Shown one piece after another: positions 54,586 through 63,970 of a DNA stretch of 64,000 nucleotides (positions are counted from its first letter, which is position 1; each line of letters opens with the position of its first letter). A program made the translations under genes and the position numbers. This stretch comes from an uncultured Allobaculum sp. Its GTDB lineage: Bacteria > Bacillota_I > Bacilli_A > Erysipelotrichales > Erysipelotrichaceae. The DNA is taken from positions 1 through 64,000 of the forward strand of contig CAJTVE010000007.1 in NCBI GenBank assembly GCA_910579655.1, written 5' to 3'. The notes under the pieces were generated by a model. The model was not told where the DNA came from. It saw only the letters and a program-made list of their open reading frames with translations, and ran no database searches.

Positions 54586-56007
54586 TTACTTTTCGTTTCT
54601 CTTTTTCAGTTCTGCCTGCATTTCATCAATTTTCTTCTTGGACAGTGGATACCAGAAGATCATGATCAGAGCGATCAGGATGTAACCAACGGCTGGAACA
54701 CCAGTTGTGATGCCGTAGATACCATCCAGAGTTGCCTGAGTCTGAGTAACGACCTGGCCAGCCACAGAAGATTGGTAACCGATCCAAGTCAGAGCGAAAC
54801 CGCCAAGACCACCGGCAAGAGCCTGACCCAGTTTACGGGCGAAGGAGTAAACACCATATACCGTACCACCATCGGAAGAACCAGTTTTTAATGTCTGGTA
54901 GTCAATGATATCAGAGATGAATGCCCAGCACATCAGGTTGAACAGACCGGAACCCATGTTTGCAACAACTAAGAAGCAAAGATAGATCCAGGCATTTTTA
55001 ATCTTTAAGAAGAACATCAGGCCATAAACAGCACCAGCAACCAGTAAAGCAAAAGCAGAAGCTTCTTTTTTACCGAAACGTTTTGTGATCGTGCCAGCAA
55101 ATGGAGCCAGAATGAGGGTGCATCCAGTACCAAGCAGACCGGCAATAGACATGGCGTTGATGTTATTGAAGTAGTCCTGATAGAGGTACATATTCATGGA
55201 CTGGGTTAACAGCATGGACAGCAGCAGCAAAATCGCAGCGACGATGAAGCTGACCAGAGCGCGGTTTGTAAACAGGGAAGAAATCAGTTCTCCAGCAGTC
55301 TGTTTTTTCTGGTTGGTTGTTTCAATGACAATTCGTTCAGTAGACCAGCTGTAGCACAGGTAGTAGCAGATCAGAGCGAGAACCGCAAAGACACAGGCAA
55401 CCATAAAGACACGTGTACCATCCATAACGTTCTGACCAGCCGCATCTTTGACGTAGATGATCTGTGGGGTTAAAGAACCAACGATGACACCGGCAAAAGC
55501 AGCGCCTAAAGAACGGAAGGTAGACAGAGCAGATCTGTGAACAGGGTCATCAGTGATTACAGAAGCCATCGATCCGTAAGGGATATTGATGGACGTATAC
55601 ATGAAAGAACCCCATAAAATATAGGTGACGAACACGTAAACAATGCGGATGGTCATCGGCAGGTTTGCTACCCATGGTACGAACAGCAGAACGCCGGAAC
55701 ATACAACGGGGATCATCATTCGCTTGATCCACACACGGTAACGTCCATCTGCGTGAGCGACCGCACGGTCAACAATACGGCCCATACCAATATCGGTGAA
55801 GGCGTCGACGCATCGAGCCACAAGGAACAGAGTTCCGACAAGAGCACCTGGAATTCCCAATACGTTTGTATAGAAAACTGTCAGGAAGGAGCTTGCCATA
55901 ATGAAGAAGAAGTCGTTACCAAAGTCACCGAACATATAGCCCAGTTTATCTTTCAGGCCGAAAGGCTTTAAAACAACTTCTGTCTTATATTCATTTTTAT
56001 TCGCCAT
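54586..56007 (-). CDS. GPH-family glycoside/hexuronide:cation symporter (paralogue 2)
   Basis: A 473-residue, 12-TM transporter nearly collinear with the one at 49061-50482. The two share long identical stretches (for example GYMFGDFGNDFFFIMASSFL and DYQTLKTGSSDGGTVYGVYS), so this is a recent duplication. The differences lie mainly in the termini and around residues 300-350. The ATG at 56007 follows GAGAGGAAT. It is monocistronic on the minus strand and divergent from the GH3 gene, which suggests that the second copy may serve a GH3-cleaved glycoside, while the first goes with GH2 (inference). Confidence 0.92.
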   Translation of the reverse strand: MANKNEYKTEVVLKPFGLKDKLGYMFGDFGNDFFFIMASSFLTVFYTNVLGIPGALVGTLFLVARCVDAFTDIGMGRIVDRAVAHADGRYRVWIKRMMIPVVCSGVLLFVPWVANLPMTIRIVYVFVTYILWGSFMYTSINIPYGSMASVITDDPVHRSALSTFRSLGAAFAGVIVGSLTPQIIYVKDAAGQNVMDGTRVFMVACVFAVLALICYYLCYSWSTERIVIETTNQKKQTAGELISSLFTNRALVSFIVAAILLLLSMLLTQSMNMYLYQDYFNNINAMSIAGLLGTGCTLILAPFAGTITKRFGKKEASAFALLVAGAVYGLMFFLKIKNAWIYLCFLVVANMGSGLFNLMCWAFISDIIDYQTLKTGSSDGGTVYGVYSFARKLGQALAGGLGGFALTWIGYQSSVAGQVVTQTQATLDGIYGITTGVPAVGYILIALIMIFWYPLSKKKIDEMQAELKKRNEK

Positions 56008-57350
56008 TTGTTTATTCCTCTCAATAACAATTTTTGGTTGGTTGTACAACGCTCATTTGAAACTGCAAAGAGCAATGGATCGACACTTGCAGCAAAGGCA
56101 GGGTCGAAATTGTATAAGTACACACGCAGAACAATTCAACAGCTGTCCGAAGACGGCTGTTTCTATCAGGAATGAGCGTTCTGCAGTTCTCATTCCATTC
56201 ACATCTTTTCTCTTTTCAGAAATACATTCGAACGGTCGAATTCCAGAAAATCCAGTCACTTCGATTTTTTTTAAGTTCAGGATGCAGAGAATTGTGCAGG
56301 TGCTGCTGAGGGCAGCCTGCTATTCGAAAGTAAATTCTTCACGCCTGGCGCTTCAAAGACAGCGAACAAGTCCAGAAGGATCTTTCAGAAAAGGAAGAGT
56401 CCGCCCGCAAAGCAGAAAATTTACCTGGCAGATCTGTTTTCTCATTCTGGAAATTGAGACTGTCTCAGAATAAGGGGTAACCACAGCCAAATCTTTTGGA
56501 CAATGGAGAAGATTTCTGGGTTTGGCTCAGGGAGGGCTATCCCGCATTGAAATTCAAGTAATCTCTCATTGGCTGACGTTCCTTTCTGTTCATCAGAACT
56601 GAGATGGCTCATATTCAGGATCCTTAGTGGTTTTATACGTTTGAATCCCATGGAAATATGCACATGGATTCAAGCCGGGGGAAAGTCTATGAAGTTAACT
56701 TACACTTTGATGATAAAGGTGAAAGCGTTTGTGTGCGATTGACAGACTTGTTCTTAAGATTGCATATTTTGCACATTGTTAGAAATTGGATAAATCACAA
56801 TGATCCAGATTGGAGAATCCACCAGTTCCAGAGTTTTTGTAGGAACCCTGAATGATACGAATTGCCAATAAACTTACGTTCTGGATACCCAAAACAACAA
56901 GATTGGAATGGCAATCTATAAGTCGGGGAGCAAAAACAACGCACGACTTCTGGATGAAGTACGGTTTCATTATAGGACATGAATAAAAAACAATCTTGTC
57001 ACATACATCACGCAAATAATGTTGAAAATATCTGTAATAGAATAGGTTTACATCCTTATTTATATGGCTTTAAAGAATGGTTTCCGGGCGGTATCATAAA
57101 GAAAGCCAAGGGGCCTGCTTCTGGGACTGCTTTTGCAGGCGTCTGGTCAGTTGTGATATATTGCGCTTTCGATTGCAAGAGTTGATGAGTGAGATTTTTT
57201 TGTAGGCGATTTCAGAAATCATTCTATACAATGATGTCGGTATGAATATGAAATTCCCCGCTGATCAAAAAGTGCGAGTCACCATCATCACATTTTCCAG
57301 TATGGTGATTTCGAATTGCACAGTTGCGATCGGGGCAGGAGAGGACAACA
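56008..57350. other. 1.34-kb gene-free region between transporter 2 and the GH3 gene
   Basis: No credible gene was seen. It should hold the divergent promoters. TGAAAGCGTTTGTG at 56720-56733 is a partial cre-like match. Otherwise nothing stands out. Confidence 0.5.
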
Positions 57351-59627
57351 ATGAAAAAAGCAAGTGAACAGTTTCAAACGTTTAAAAACGAAAACGGGCC
57401 TGTCATCACTACAGTGGATGTTCCTGTAATTGAACAGGACGGCCTGTATTTTAAGGATATTGATGGTTCCGGTATTTTAAAGGAATTCTCCGACTGGAGA
57501 CTGCCAGCAGAGCAGCGTGCAAAGGCGCTTGTCAAAGACATGAGCACGGATGAAAAAATTGGCCAGCTTTTCGTGACCAGTCGTAACCCCTATACGACTG
57601 CAGTCAACCCAATGATGGCAACCTTGAAAAAAGAAGGTGTCAATACAGAGGACACTCCAAAAGAAAATCTGAAAGACGAAACCGGTCTGCTCGATGAAAA
57701 CGTTCTGGAAAATGTCAGCATTTTCGCTGGCTACACCATTCCAGGCACAACGGATGCGATCAATCGCGACAAGATGAGAAACTTCATCCTGCGTACGAAC
57801 CCAGATCCAGAAAATCTGACTGACTGGCTCAATCAGCTGCAGAAAACGGCCGAAGCAGATGAACATTTTATCCCTGTTCTGGTGACAACCAACTCCCGTA
57901 ACGAAAACGGTAAAGTCGTATTCGGTATGAACGACTCCGTTGGTACCTTCCCAACATGGCCAGGCACTCTGGGAATTGCGGCAGCCATCCAGGGGACCGG
58001 TAACATCAATATTGCCAAAGACTTCGGGGATGCCATCCGTCGTGAATGGGATGCCGCGGGTCTGAAAAAAGGCTACATGTATATGGCTGATGTCGTCACT
58101 GACCCAAGATGGCAGCGTATTTACGGAACCTTCGGTGAAAGTCCTGAACTGATCTCCGAAATCTTTGATGTTCTGGTTCCAGCTGTCCAGGGCAGCGATG
58201 AAGGGGTAACGGCAGACGGTGTTGCCCTGACTGTCAAACACTGGCCAGGCGGCGGCGCCCGTGAAAACGGTTTTGACCCACACTACAAAGAAGGCCAGTG
58301 GAACGTTTACGCGACAGAAGATTCTTTAACGGACTACCATACAAAAGGCTTCATTCCGGCGATCGCTCACAATGCTGCCAGCATCATGCCTTACTATGCA
58401 AAACCTTCTAAAGAAAAATCTGCCCGCCAGCACGGCCTGGATGGCAAAGAAATTACCTGGCAGCCAGTGGGCTTTGCCTTCAACCAGTACATGATCCAGG
58501 ATCTGCTGCGTGACCAGTTCGGATTCAAAGGCTACATCAACTCTGACTCCGGCATCATCGATAACATGGGCTGGGGAGTTGAAGCACTCGATCGTCCAGA
58601 ACGAATCGCTTTAGCCATCAACAATGGTGTAGATATGATCTCTGAATCCTATGGAGCAGACTATGCCCGTGAAGCCCTCGCAAGACGGACGAATGGCTAC
58701 TACGATACCCACCCAATTCCAGAAGGGTATACGCTCGAACAGATTACGCTTGATGACGAAGCCATCAGTCGTGCTGCTCTGCGGACCCTGACTGAAAAAT
58801 TCGCACTGGGTATGTTCGAAAACCCATACCGTGATGCTAAGAATTCTGAAATGGTGATCACACACGGAAACGATTGGGAAACTGCGATGCAGGTTCATCG
58901 TGAATCCGTTGTTCTGCTCAAAAACCAGCAGGTTCTGCCATTAACGGAAACAGCAGGCAAAAAGTTCTACATCCAGGGCTTTGATCAGACCGAAGAAGCA
59001 GGCAAGAAATGGACAGAAACTCTTGTTGCTGAACTGAAAGAACGGGATGTTACCGTTGTTGAAGACTACAAAGAGGCGGATATTGCCATCGTGATGGTTT
59101 CTCCAGAATCCGGTAACTACTTCACCGCAACAAAAGGTCTGCTTGAAATTGATCTTTGTGAAAACAAAGTCGTTGCGGACTATTCCGAAGAAGGTCTGCC
59201 ATTAGAAACGACCCATACAGAAACAACCGTTGCCGGTATTGGCCAGATCAAAGAAATTGCCAAAGATCTCCACGCCCGTGGCGGTAAAGTGATCGGTACC
59301 ATCAACATCACGATGCCTTGGATGCTTGGCAACCTCGAACCAGAATGCGATGCTCTGCTGGCTGGATTCAACACCTTCACTGCTGCCTTCTTCGATGTGA
59401 TCTTCGGTAAATTTGCTCCAGTTGGTGCTCTGCCAATGACGCTGCCAAAGAACGACGAAGTTGTTGCTGTAAACGCTGAAGGAATCTGCGTAACTCCAAA
59501 TGATCTGCCTGGATATAAGAAAGATGAATATCTGCCAGAAGCCCTCAAAGACGAAAATGGTAAAGGCTACGCGTATAAAGATGCAGACGGCAACTACTAC
59601 GAATTTGGCTACGGCATGAAATTCTAG
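57351..59627 (+). CDS. Glycoside hydrolase family 3 (beta-glucosidase/beta-xylosidase-like)
   Basis: A 758-residue cytoplasmic GH3 enzyme. The (beta/alpha)8 domain has the Lys-His substrate motif in TVKHWPGGG and the nucleophile Asp in GYINSDSGIIDNMGWG. The nucleophile is followed by Ser instead of the usual Trp or Tyr (SDW/SDY). The second sandwich domain begins near ESVVLLKNQQVLPL. The N-terminal 45 residues are extra. The ATG at 57351 follows AGGAGAGG. It is divergent from GPH transporter 2, and no signal peptide is present, so it acts on imported sugars. The precise substrate is not evident. Confidence 0.9.
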   Translation: MKKASEQFQTFKNENGPVITTVDVPVIEQDGLYFKDIDGSGILKEFSDWRLPAEQRAKALVKDMSTDEKIGQLFVTSRNPYTTAVNPMMATLKKEGVNTEDTPKENLKDETGLLDENVLENVSIFAGYTIPGTTDAINRDKMRNFILRTNPDPENLTDWLNQLQKTAEADEHFIPVLVTTNSRNENGKVVFGMNDSVGTFPTWPGTLGIAAAIQGTGNINIAKDFGDAIRREWDAAGLKKGYMYMADVVTDPRWQRIYGTFGESPELISEIFDVLVPAVQGSDEGVTADGVALTVKHWPGGGARENGFDPHYKEGQWNVYATEDSLTDYHTKGFIPAIAHNAASIMPYYAKPSKEKSARQHGLDGKEITWQPVGFAFNQYMIQDLLRDQFGFKGYINSDSGIIDNMGWGVEALDRPERIALAINNGVDMISESYGADYAREALARRTNGYYDTHPIPEGYTLEQITLDDEAISRAALRTLTEKFALGMFENPYRDAKNSEMVITHGNDWETAMQVHRESVVLLKNQQVLPLTETAGKKFYIQGFDQTEEAGKKWTETLVAELKERDVTVVEDYKEADIAIVMVSPESGNYFTATKGLLEIDLCENKVVADYSEEGLPLETTHTETTVAGIGQIKEIAKDLHARGGKVIGTINITMPWMLGNLEPECDALLAGFNTFTAAFFDVIFGKFAPVGALPMTLPKNDEVVAVNAEGICVTPNDLPGYKKDEYLPEALKDENGKGYAYKDADGNYYEFGYGMKF

Positions 59628-59657
59628 TCTGTCTGCTGACTGTCAATTTTTTGTTAA

Positions 59658-59690
59658 GCTTTAAATAGGCTTTATATACGCTTTAATTAT
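59658..59690. repeat. Three 11-bp direct repeats before the GH3 terminator
   Basis: GCTTTAAATAG, GCTTTATATAC and GCTTTAATTAT in immediate succession. Confidence 0.8.
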
Positions 59691-59732
59691 GCTGATCTCG
59701 AAAGAAGAAATTCCTTCGAGATCAGCATTTTT
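59689..59732 (+). terminator. Intrinsic terminator of the GH3 gene
   Basis: Perfect 14-bp stem (59689-59702 / 59715-59728) and TTTTT. Confidence 0.93.
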
Positions 59733-60150
59733 CTTTTGAGGCAGTTTTGTGAAGCGGCACTTTTCTGGTTTATTGCCCTTTGCCAAAGCAGAATGGCTGG
59801 CGTCATGGTCATTGAATTGCTGAGGACAGAAAAAGCACCTGGAATATCCGATATAATGACGAGAATGTAAGAAATCCTAAAATCTGCCGCAATATTTTGA
59901 AATAGGGATGGTAGATTAGTTTTATCGGGTGAAAAGCTGCCGAGGCTGTCTGTTTTGCAGCCTGATCCCTGACAGAAATCAGTTTTGTCTAAAGCAGGTT
60001 TAAAAATGATTCTTCATAGAGACAACTTGAGCAGGTTGATGCCTTTATTTTGGTCAATGACCCCACCCAAACTGCATAGCAATTTGGATGGGGTATCCTT
60101 GCCTATCATATGAAGCAAGAGAAAAATAGAACATTGGAGAAATTGAAAAC
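59733..60150. other. Intergenic region before the beta-lactamase-fold protein
   Basis: Non-coding. It contains the second copy of the 41-bp palindromic repeat. No other signal was recognised. Confidence 0.55.
60055..60095. repeat. 41-bp interspersed palindromic repeat, copy 2
   Basis: Identical to 43870-43910 in all 41 positions. The next 24 bases are also similar (TTGC-TAT and TATG are shared). It ends 55 bp before the following start codon and may lie in its leader. Confidence 0.9.
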
Positions 60151-62127
60151 ATGAGGAAAATACCCCGGATAACCGAAAAGGAAAGCCAGACTGGCCCTCT
60201 GGATCCCAAATCAGATCCGAACCCATTCAAGCCGAAACGAAAAAAACGGGCGCGTAGGGCAGCAGCCATCTGCGCTGTTGCGACCCTTGGTTCTGTCTTT
60301 TCGATGGATATGAATCTGGAAGCAAACGAAGGGGGTTCTCCTTCTGAACAGACGATTCTTGATGAAGAATATGGTCTGGTTGAGTTTGATCAGGAAAATG
60401 AGGAAATCTGTGAAGCTGAACCGATTGCCGGCAGACTGGCCAGAGACTACTCCGTTCACCAGCTCAAAGGCTTGCAGACAGATCTGCAAGCCCAAAAAGA
60501 AGATCTGATCGCAAAAGGAAACTGGAATCCTGCCGAGTCTGAACCGGCGAGGATTCAGTCTTTACTGGATGAAATTGAAAAGAGTCTGCCGCTGATGGAA
60601 TGTTCATCCGTCTATATGGTTTACAATCCAAATTCCGGAGAGCATTTGTATACGACAAATGACGAGGAGCGGTCAAAACTGGTCAGCCTTGGCTGGAGTG
60701 ACGAAGGCATCTGTTTTGGAACTCCGGTAAGAGAAGGGGTACCGGTTTATCGGCTCTATCTTAAAGCAAGCGGTGAACATCTGTATTCGACCAACATGGG
60801 CGAAATTCAGACTCTGGAAAGCAATGGCTGGAAAAATGAGGGCGCAAAATTTATGGCCAGCTCTCTGAATGCCATTCCGGTGACCAGGCTGCTGAATCCA
60901 AATACTTCGCTGCACCATTTCACCAGTGATGAAGGTGAAATTGAAGCCCTTGTAAAACTCGGCTGGATCAAAGAACACCAGGCATTTTCAGTGGTTCATT
61001 CTGTCAGCATTGAACCAGAAACAATCAATGGGATCACGGGCTATGCGGCTTACAACTCCATCGATCAGAAACTGACGGGTCTGCAAAAGCTGAGAACTGG
61101 TACTTATTATTTTGACCCGGATCAGGAGGGATGGATGGTCACTGGCTTTAAAACACTGCCCGACGCCAGCGGGCAGCTGCAGGCCTTCTGGTTTCGGGAG
61201 AATGGAAAAATGGCTTATGGCGAAGTTGAATTTGACGACGGCTGGCGCTATTTTGATAAGAAAACCGGCGTTATGATCTGCAATGATTTTGTCAAACTGA
61301 CCAATCCGAAACGGACCTGCTATTTTGATGAAAATGGGCTTCGGGTGAGCGGTAAGAAAATGATCAATGGAAAAAGCTATCTCTTTGACGAGAAAACAGG
61401 AGCAATGAAAATGGATCTCGATCAGATTCTGGATCAGGCAGTTGCTTATATCAAGAAGCACAAAAAAGAGGGGGAAGACTATTCGCTGGCCATCCGGGTG
61501 CCGGCCCTGGGCCAGAAAGTGAGCTGGAATGACCATTCCCAGCAGTCAGCCAGTGTCATGAAACTGTTTGTCATGGGTGCGATTTTTGAAAAGTATGAGG
61601 ATTACTGCAGCCGTTATGGAAAGTCGTATATCGATAGTTCTCTAAATTCCATGATTACCTGGTCGGATAATGAGGCCTGGAAAAATCTGGTGGCCAATCT
61701 TGGTAATGGTTCGTATGCCCAGGGCTGCGAAAACCTGAATCAGTGGAACAAAGCACATGGCTATCCCGAAACGTCGATGCAGCCGGCAGCCTATCAGAAC
61801 TTTACCAGCGTGCTGGATGCCAGCAAGATTCTTGAGGACATCGATCAGAGCAAACTCAAACACTCTGCCGAGATGAAAAAACTGATCCAGGGACAGTCCG
61901 TACAGGGAAGACTGCTCAACGGTATTCCACAAGGGATCAGCACTGGAAACAAACCGGGCTGGCTGGACGACACCCAGAATGATTCCCTCATTGTCTGGGA
62001 TAAAAAAGGCACGTATGTCCTGACTTTCCTTTCCACCAGCCTTCAGGACAATAGCAACGCCCAACGAATCATGGGTGAAGTATCACGCATGGTTTATGAG
62101 TGGATGCAGGACAACCTGTACCAATAG
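60151..62127 (+). CDS. Cell-surface protein: DUF5648 repeats, glucan/choline-binding-like repeats and a class A beta-lactamase-fold domain
   Basis: A 658-residue protein. A basic N-terminal extension (KPKRKKRARR) leads to a hydrophobic segment at about 37-50, so it is probably exported with a long signal or membrane-anchored. Three DUF5648 repeats lie at about 154-190, 199-236 and 243-278. Cell-wall-binding-like units rich in Gly, Tyr and Phe cover 295-415. The C-terminal domain has Ser468-x-x-Lys471 (SVMK), SDN 505-507 and Glu540, as in class A beta-lactamases. The KTG motif appears as STG (597-599), losing the Lys. A cell-wall hydrolase, esterase or inactive penicillin-binding role is more likely than drug resistance. 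Confidence 0.8.
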   Translation: MRKIPRITEKESQTGPLDPKSDPNPFKPKRKKRARRAAAICAVATLGSVFSMDMNLEANEGGSPSEQTILDEEYGLVEFDQENEEICEAEPIAGRLARDYSVHQLKGLQTDLQAQKEDLIAKGNWNPAESEPARIQSLLDEIEKSLPLMECSSVYMVYNPNSGEHLYTTNDEERSKLVSLGWSDEGICFGTPVREGVPVYRLYLKASGEHLYSTNMGEIQTLESNGWKNEGAKFMASSLNAIPVTRLLNPNTSLHHFTSDEGEIEALVKLGWIKEHQAFSVVHSVSIEPETINGITGYAAYNSIDQKLTGLQKLRTGTYYFDPDQEGWMVTGFKTLPDASGQLQAFWFRENGKMAYGEVEFDDGWRYFDKKTGVMICNDFVKLTNPKRTCYFDENGLRVSGKKMINGKSYLFDEKTGAMKMDLDQILDQAVAYIKKHKKEGEDYSLAIRVPALGQKVSWNDHSQQSASVMKLFVMGAIFEKYEDYCSRYGKSYIDSSLNSMITWSDNEAWKNLVANLGNGSYAQGCENLNQWNKAHGYPETSMQPAAYQNFTSVLDASKILEDIDQSKLKHSAEMKKLIQGQSVQGRLLNGIPQGISTGNKPGWLDDTQNDSLIVWDKKGTYVLTFLSTSLQDNSNAQRIMGEVSRMVYEWMQDNLYQ

Positions 62128-62155
62128 ATACAGACTGAATCCAGTCTGATTTTGA

Positions 62156-62180
62156 CCTCGATGATTCATCGAGGCTTTTT
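62156..62180 (+). terminator. Intrinsic terminator of the beta-lactamase-fold gene
   Basis: CCTCGAT (62156-62162) / ATCGAGG (62168-62174), then CTTTTT. Confidence 0.88.
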
Positions 62181-62231
62181 CCGTTTTGTCCAGATTTGAT
62201 TCGCTCAAGTGGGTAAATAGAGTCTGCCATG

Positions 62232-62256
62232 AAAAAAGCCTGCCAGACAGGCAGAC
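62232..62256 (-). terminator. Intrinsic terminator of the methyltransferase gene
   Basis: A short GC-rich hairpin on the minus strand (GCCTG/CAGGC) followed by TTTTTT, about 105 bp after the stop codon. Confidence 0.75.
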
Positions 62257-62360
62257 TTGAATGGGTTTTGAAAGCAGAAATTCAGGGATTTAAATTTGCG
62301 GCCCAGGAAAATGGCTGAAAGTCCAGTCTTTATCCGGTTGTCATCCGTTATTTATCCAGC

Positions 62361-63266
62361 CTATTTATCCAGCCATTCTGGTTTAAAGCTGGTCCAGCGT
62401 CCAAAGAGGCCGCAGGGCAGAAGCGCATGTTCTTTGGTAATTGGAAGCAGTGTCTCTCCAACTTCAACATATCCGCCAAACTGACGGCCTACAGTTCTTT
62501 CTAAGGTCTGTTTGAGAGTCGTCAGTGGAAAGCCTGTGGTGTACAGGTTGACCAGAAAGAACAGGGCATTGTCACTGAGCAGGTCTTTGGCCTGGTTAAT
62601 CAGTTCGAAGATATTGTCTTCCAGCTTCCAGACTTCACCATTCGGGCCTCTACCATAGGAAGGCGGATCCATAATAATGCCATCATATTTACGGCCGCGC
62701 CGTTTTTCACGGGCGATAAATTTCATGACATCGTCCACCAGAAAGCGAATCTTTTTGTCTTCCAGATGGTTGAGTTCCATATTTTCTTTCGCCCAGGCAT
62801 TGATGCCTTTGGACGCATCCAGATGGACGACTTCATCAGCCCCTGCTTTAGCAGCAGCCATCGTTGCACCACCCGTATAGGCAAACAGATTCAAAATTCT
62901 CACCGGCCGCTCTGGATGGTCGGCTTTGGCCTGACGGATGGTATTCATGATGAAATCCCAGTTGGCAGCCTGTTCGGGAAACAGGCCGGTATGTTTAAAG
63001 CCAGTTGGCGAAATTTTAAAGCGAAGATCTTTGTAGCCGATAGTCCAGAATTCCTTGATCGGCTTTTTATATTCCCAGCTGCCACCGCCTTTACTTGAAC
63101 GGTGGTAAACAGCGTGGGCTTTTTTCCAGTTGGATTCGTCATCGATCGGCCATAAGGCAACAGGGTCTGGCCGGCGCAGAATGACATCATTCCAGCGCTC
63201 TAATTTTTCCTTGTTGCCGGCATCGAGGACTTCGTAATCCTTCCAGTCGGATGCAATCTGATTCAT
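62361..63266 (-). CDS. Class I SAM-dependent methyltransferase, COG1092 (RlmI/RlmK-like)
   Basis: A 301-residue enzyme. The SAM-binding motif is RILNLFAYTGGATMAAAKAG, the acidic residue lies in VVHLDASKG, and the catalytic-site motif is MDPPSYGRG, as in 23S rRNA m5C/m2G methyltransferases of the RlmI/RlmK group. The usual N-terminal PUA domain of RlmI is absent; the first 100 residues are a shorter unrelated beta-rich part. RNA is the likely substrate, but the target base is not known. It is monocistronic on the minus strand. Confidence 0.85.
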   Translation of the reverse strand: MNQIASDWKDYEVLDAGNKEKLERWNDVILRRPDPVALWPIDDESNWKKAHAVYHRSSKGGGSWEYKKPIKEFWTIGYKDLRFKISPTGFKHTGLFPEQAANWDFIMNTIRQAKADHPERPVRILNLFAYTGGATMAAAKAGADEVVHLDASKGINAWAKENMELNHLEDKKIRFLVDDVMKFIAREKRRGRKYDGIIMDPPSYGRGPNGEVWKLEDNIFELINQAKDLLSDNALFFLVNLYTTGFPLTTLKQTLERTVGRQFGGYVEVGETLLPITKEHALLPCGLFGRWTSFKPEWLDK

Positions 63267-63924
63267 GTACGCTCACCTCTGCTACCAGTATAGACGATCA
63301 AAGGCCGCCAAACTGGAACGAAGCCGGTCAAACCTGATGGGCCGGCGTAATCAACTGTCCTTGAACGATTTTTCTTTTCGGCTCTGTGGCATGAAAGAAA
63401 CTTCATGACTTGGAAGCCAGATGCCGGAATGAAAAAGGTGAATGGATAGGCTTTGTTTTCAATGTAGAAGAGAAGAGAGCAATGCAGGGCGAATGCAGCG
63501 AAGAGAGGATGAAGAGAGGATAATGAGAATGCAAATCAAATCCAGAAGAACAGCTGGAATTAATTTGTGCAAGGGGAGTTGTGGGGAAGGGACAGAAGAT
63601 GGAAAAAGAATTTCCAATTCTGTCCGGTTCATCTGAACAGATAATTTGAGAAATCAGCATAAAATTGAAATGGTCAGGTTTCTGGAGGCTCGGAAACCAA
63701 GACAGTTTCGCGAAAATACGCAATCCAAATCCAGGATATCTCAAAAATCGAAAAGACAGAAAGCAGGATCAGGCGATTCAAAGCTTAAAGAAATTCATCA
63801 GACAAACCAGAAGGATGAAAACTGGACTTAGAGGTTTTGATTGTCATGAGCAGGTTTGATGAATTTTTTTCATTCAGGCAAGGATAAGTCATCTGTAAAT
63901 GGAGGCAGTCCTTTTTGAAATGCG
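63267..63924. other. Gene-free purine-rich region
   Basis: About 660 bp with no recognised gene, hairpin or repeat. Short reading frames here are biased to Lys/Arg/Glu because of the A/G-rich composition. Confidence 0.5.
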
Positions 63925-63970
63925 CGGGCAATCTTGCCCGTTGACATAAAGAGAAATGAAATAATAAAGA
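63925..63970 (+). promoter_or_regulatory. Operator-like palindrome and promoter of a gene beyond the window
   Basis: CGGGCAA (63925-63931), TC, TTGCCCG (63934-63940) directly abuts the -35 TTGACA (63941-63946). A TAATAAAGAT region follows 15-18 bp later. AGAAAGGA at 63986-63993 is the ribosome binding site of a gene starting just after base 64000. Confidence 0.65.

Noticed and set aside
60151..62127. Beta-lactamase resistance gene
   Set aside because: The fold motifs are present, but the KTG lysine is missing and the protein is dominated by wall-binding repeats, so drug resistance is not supported.
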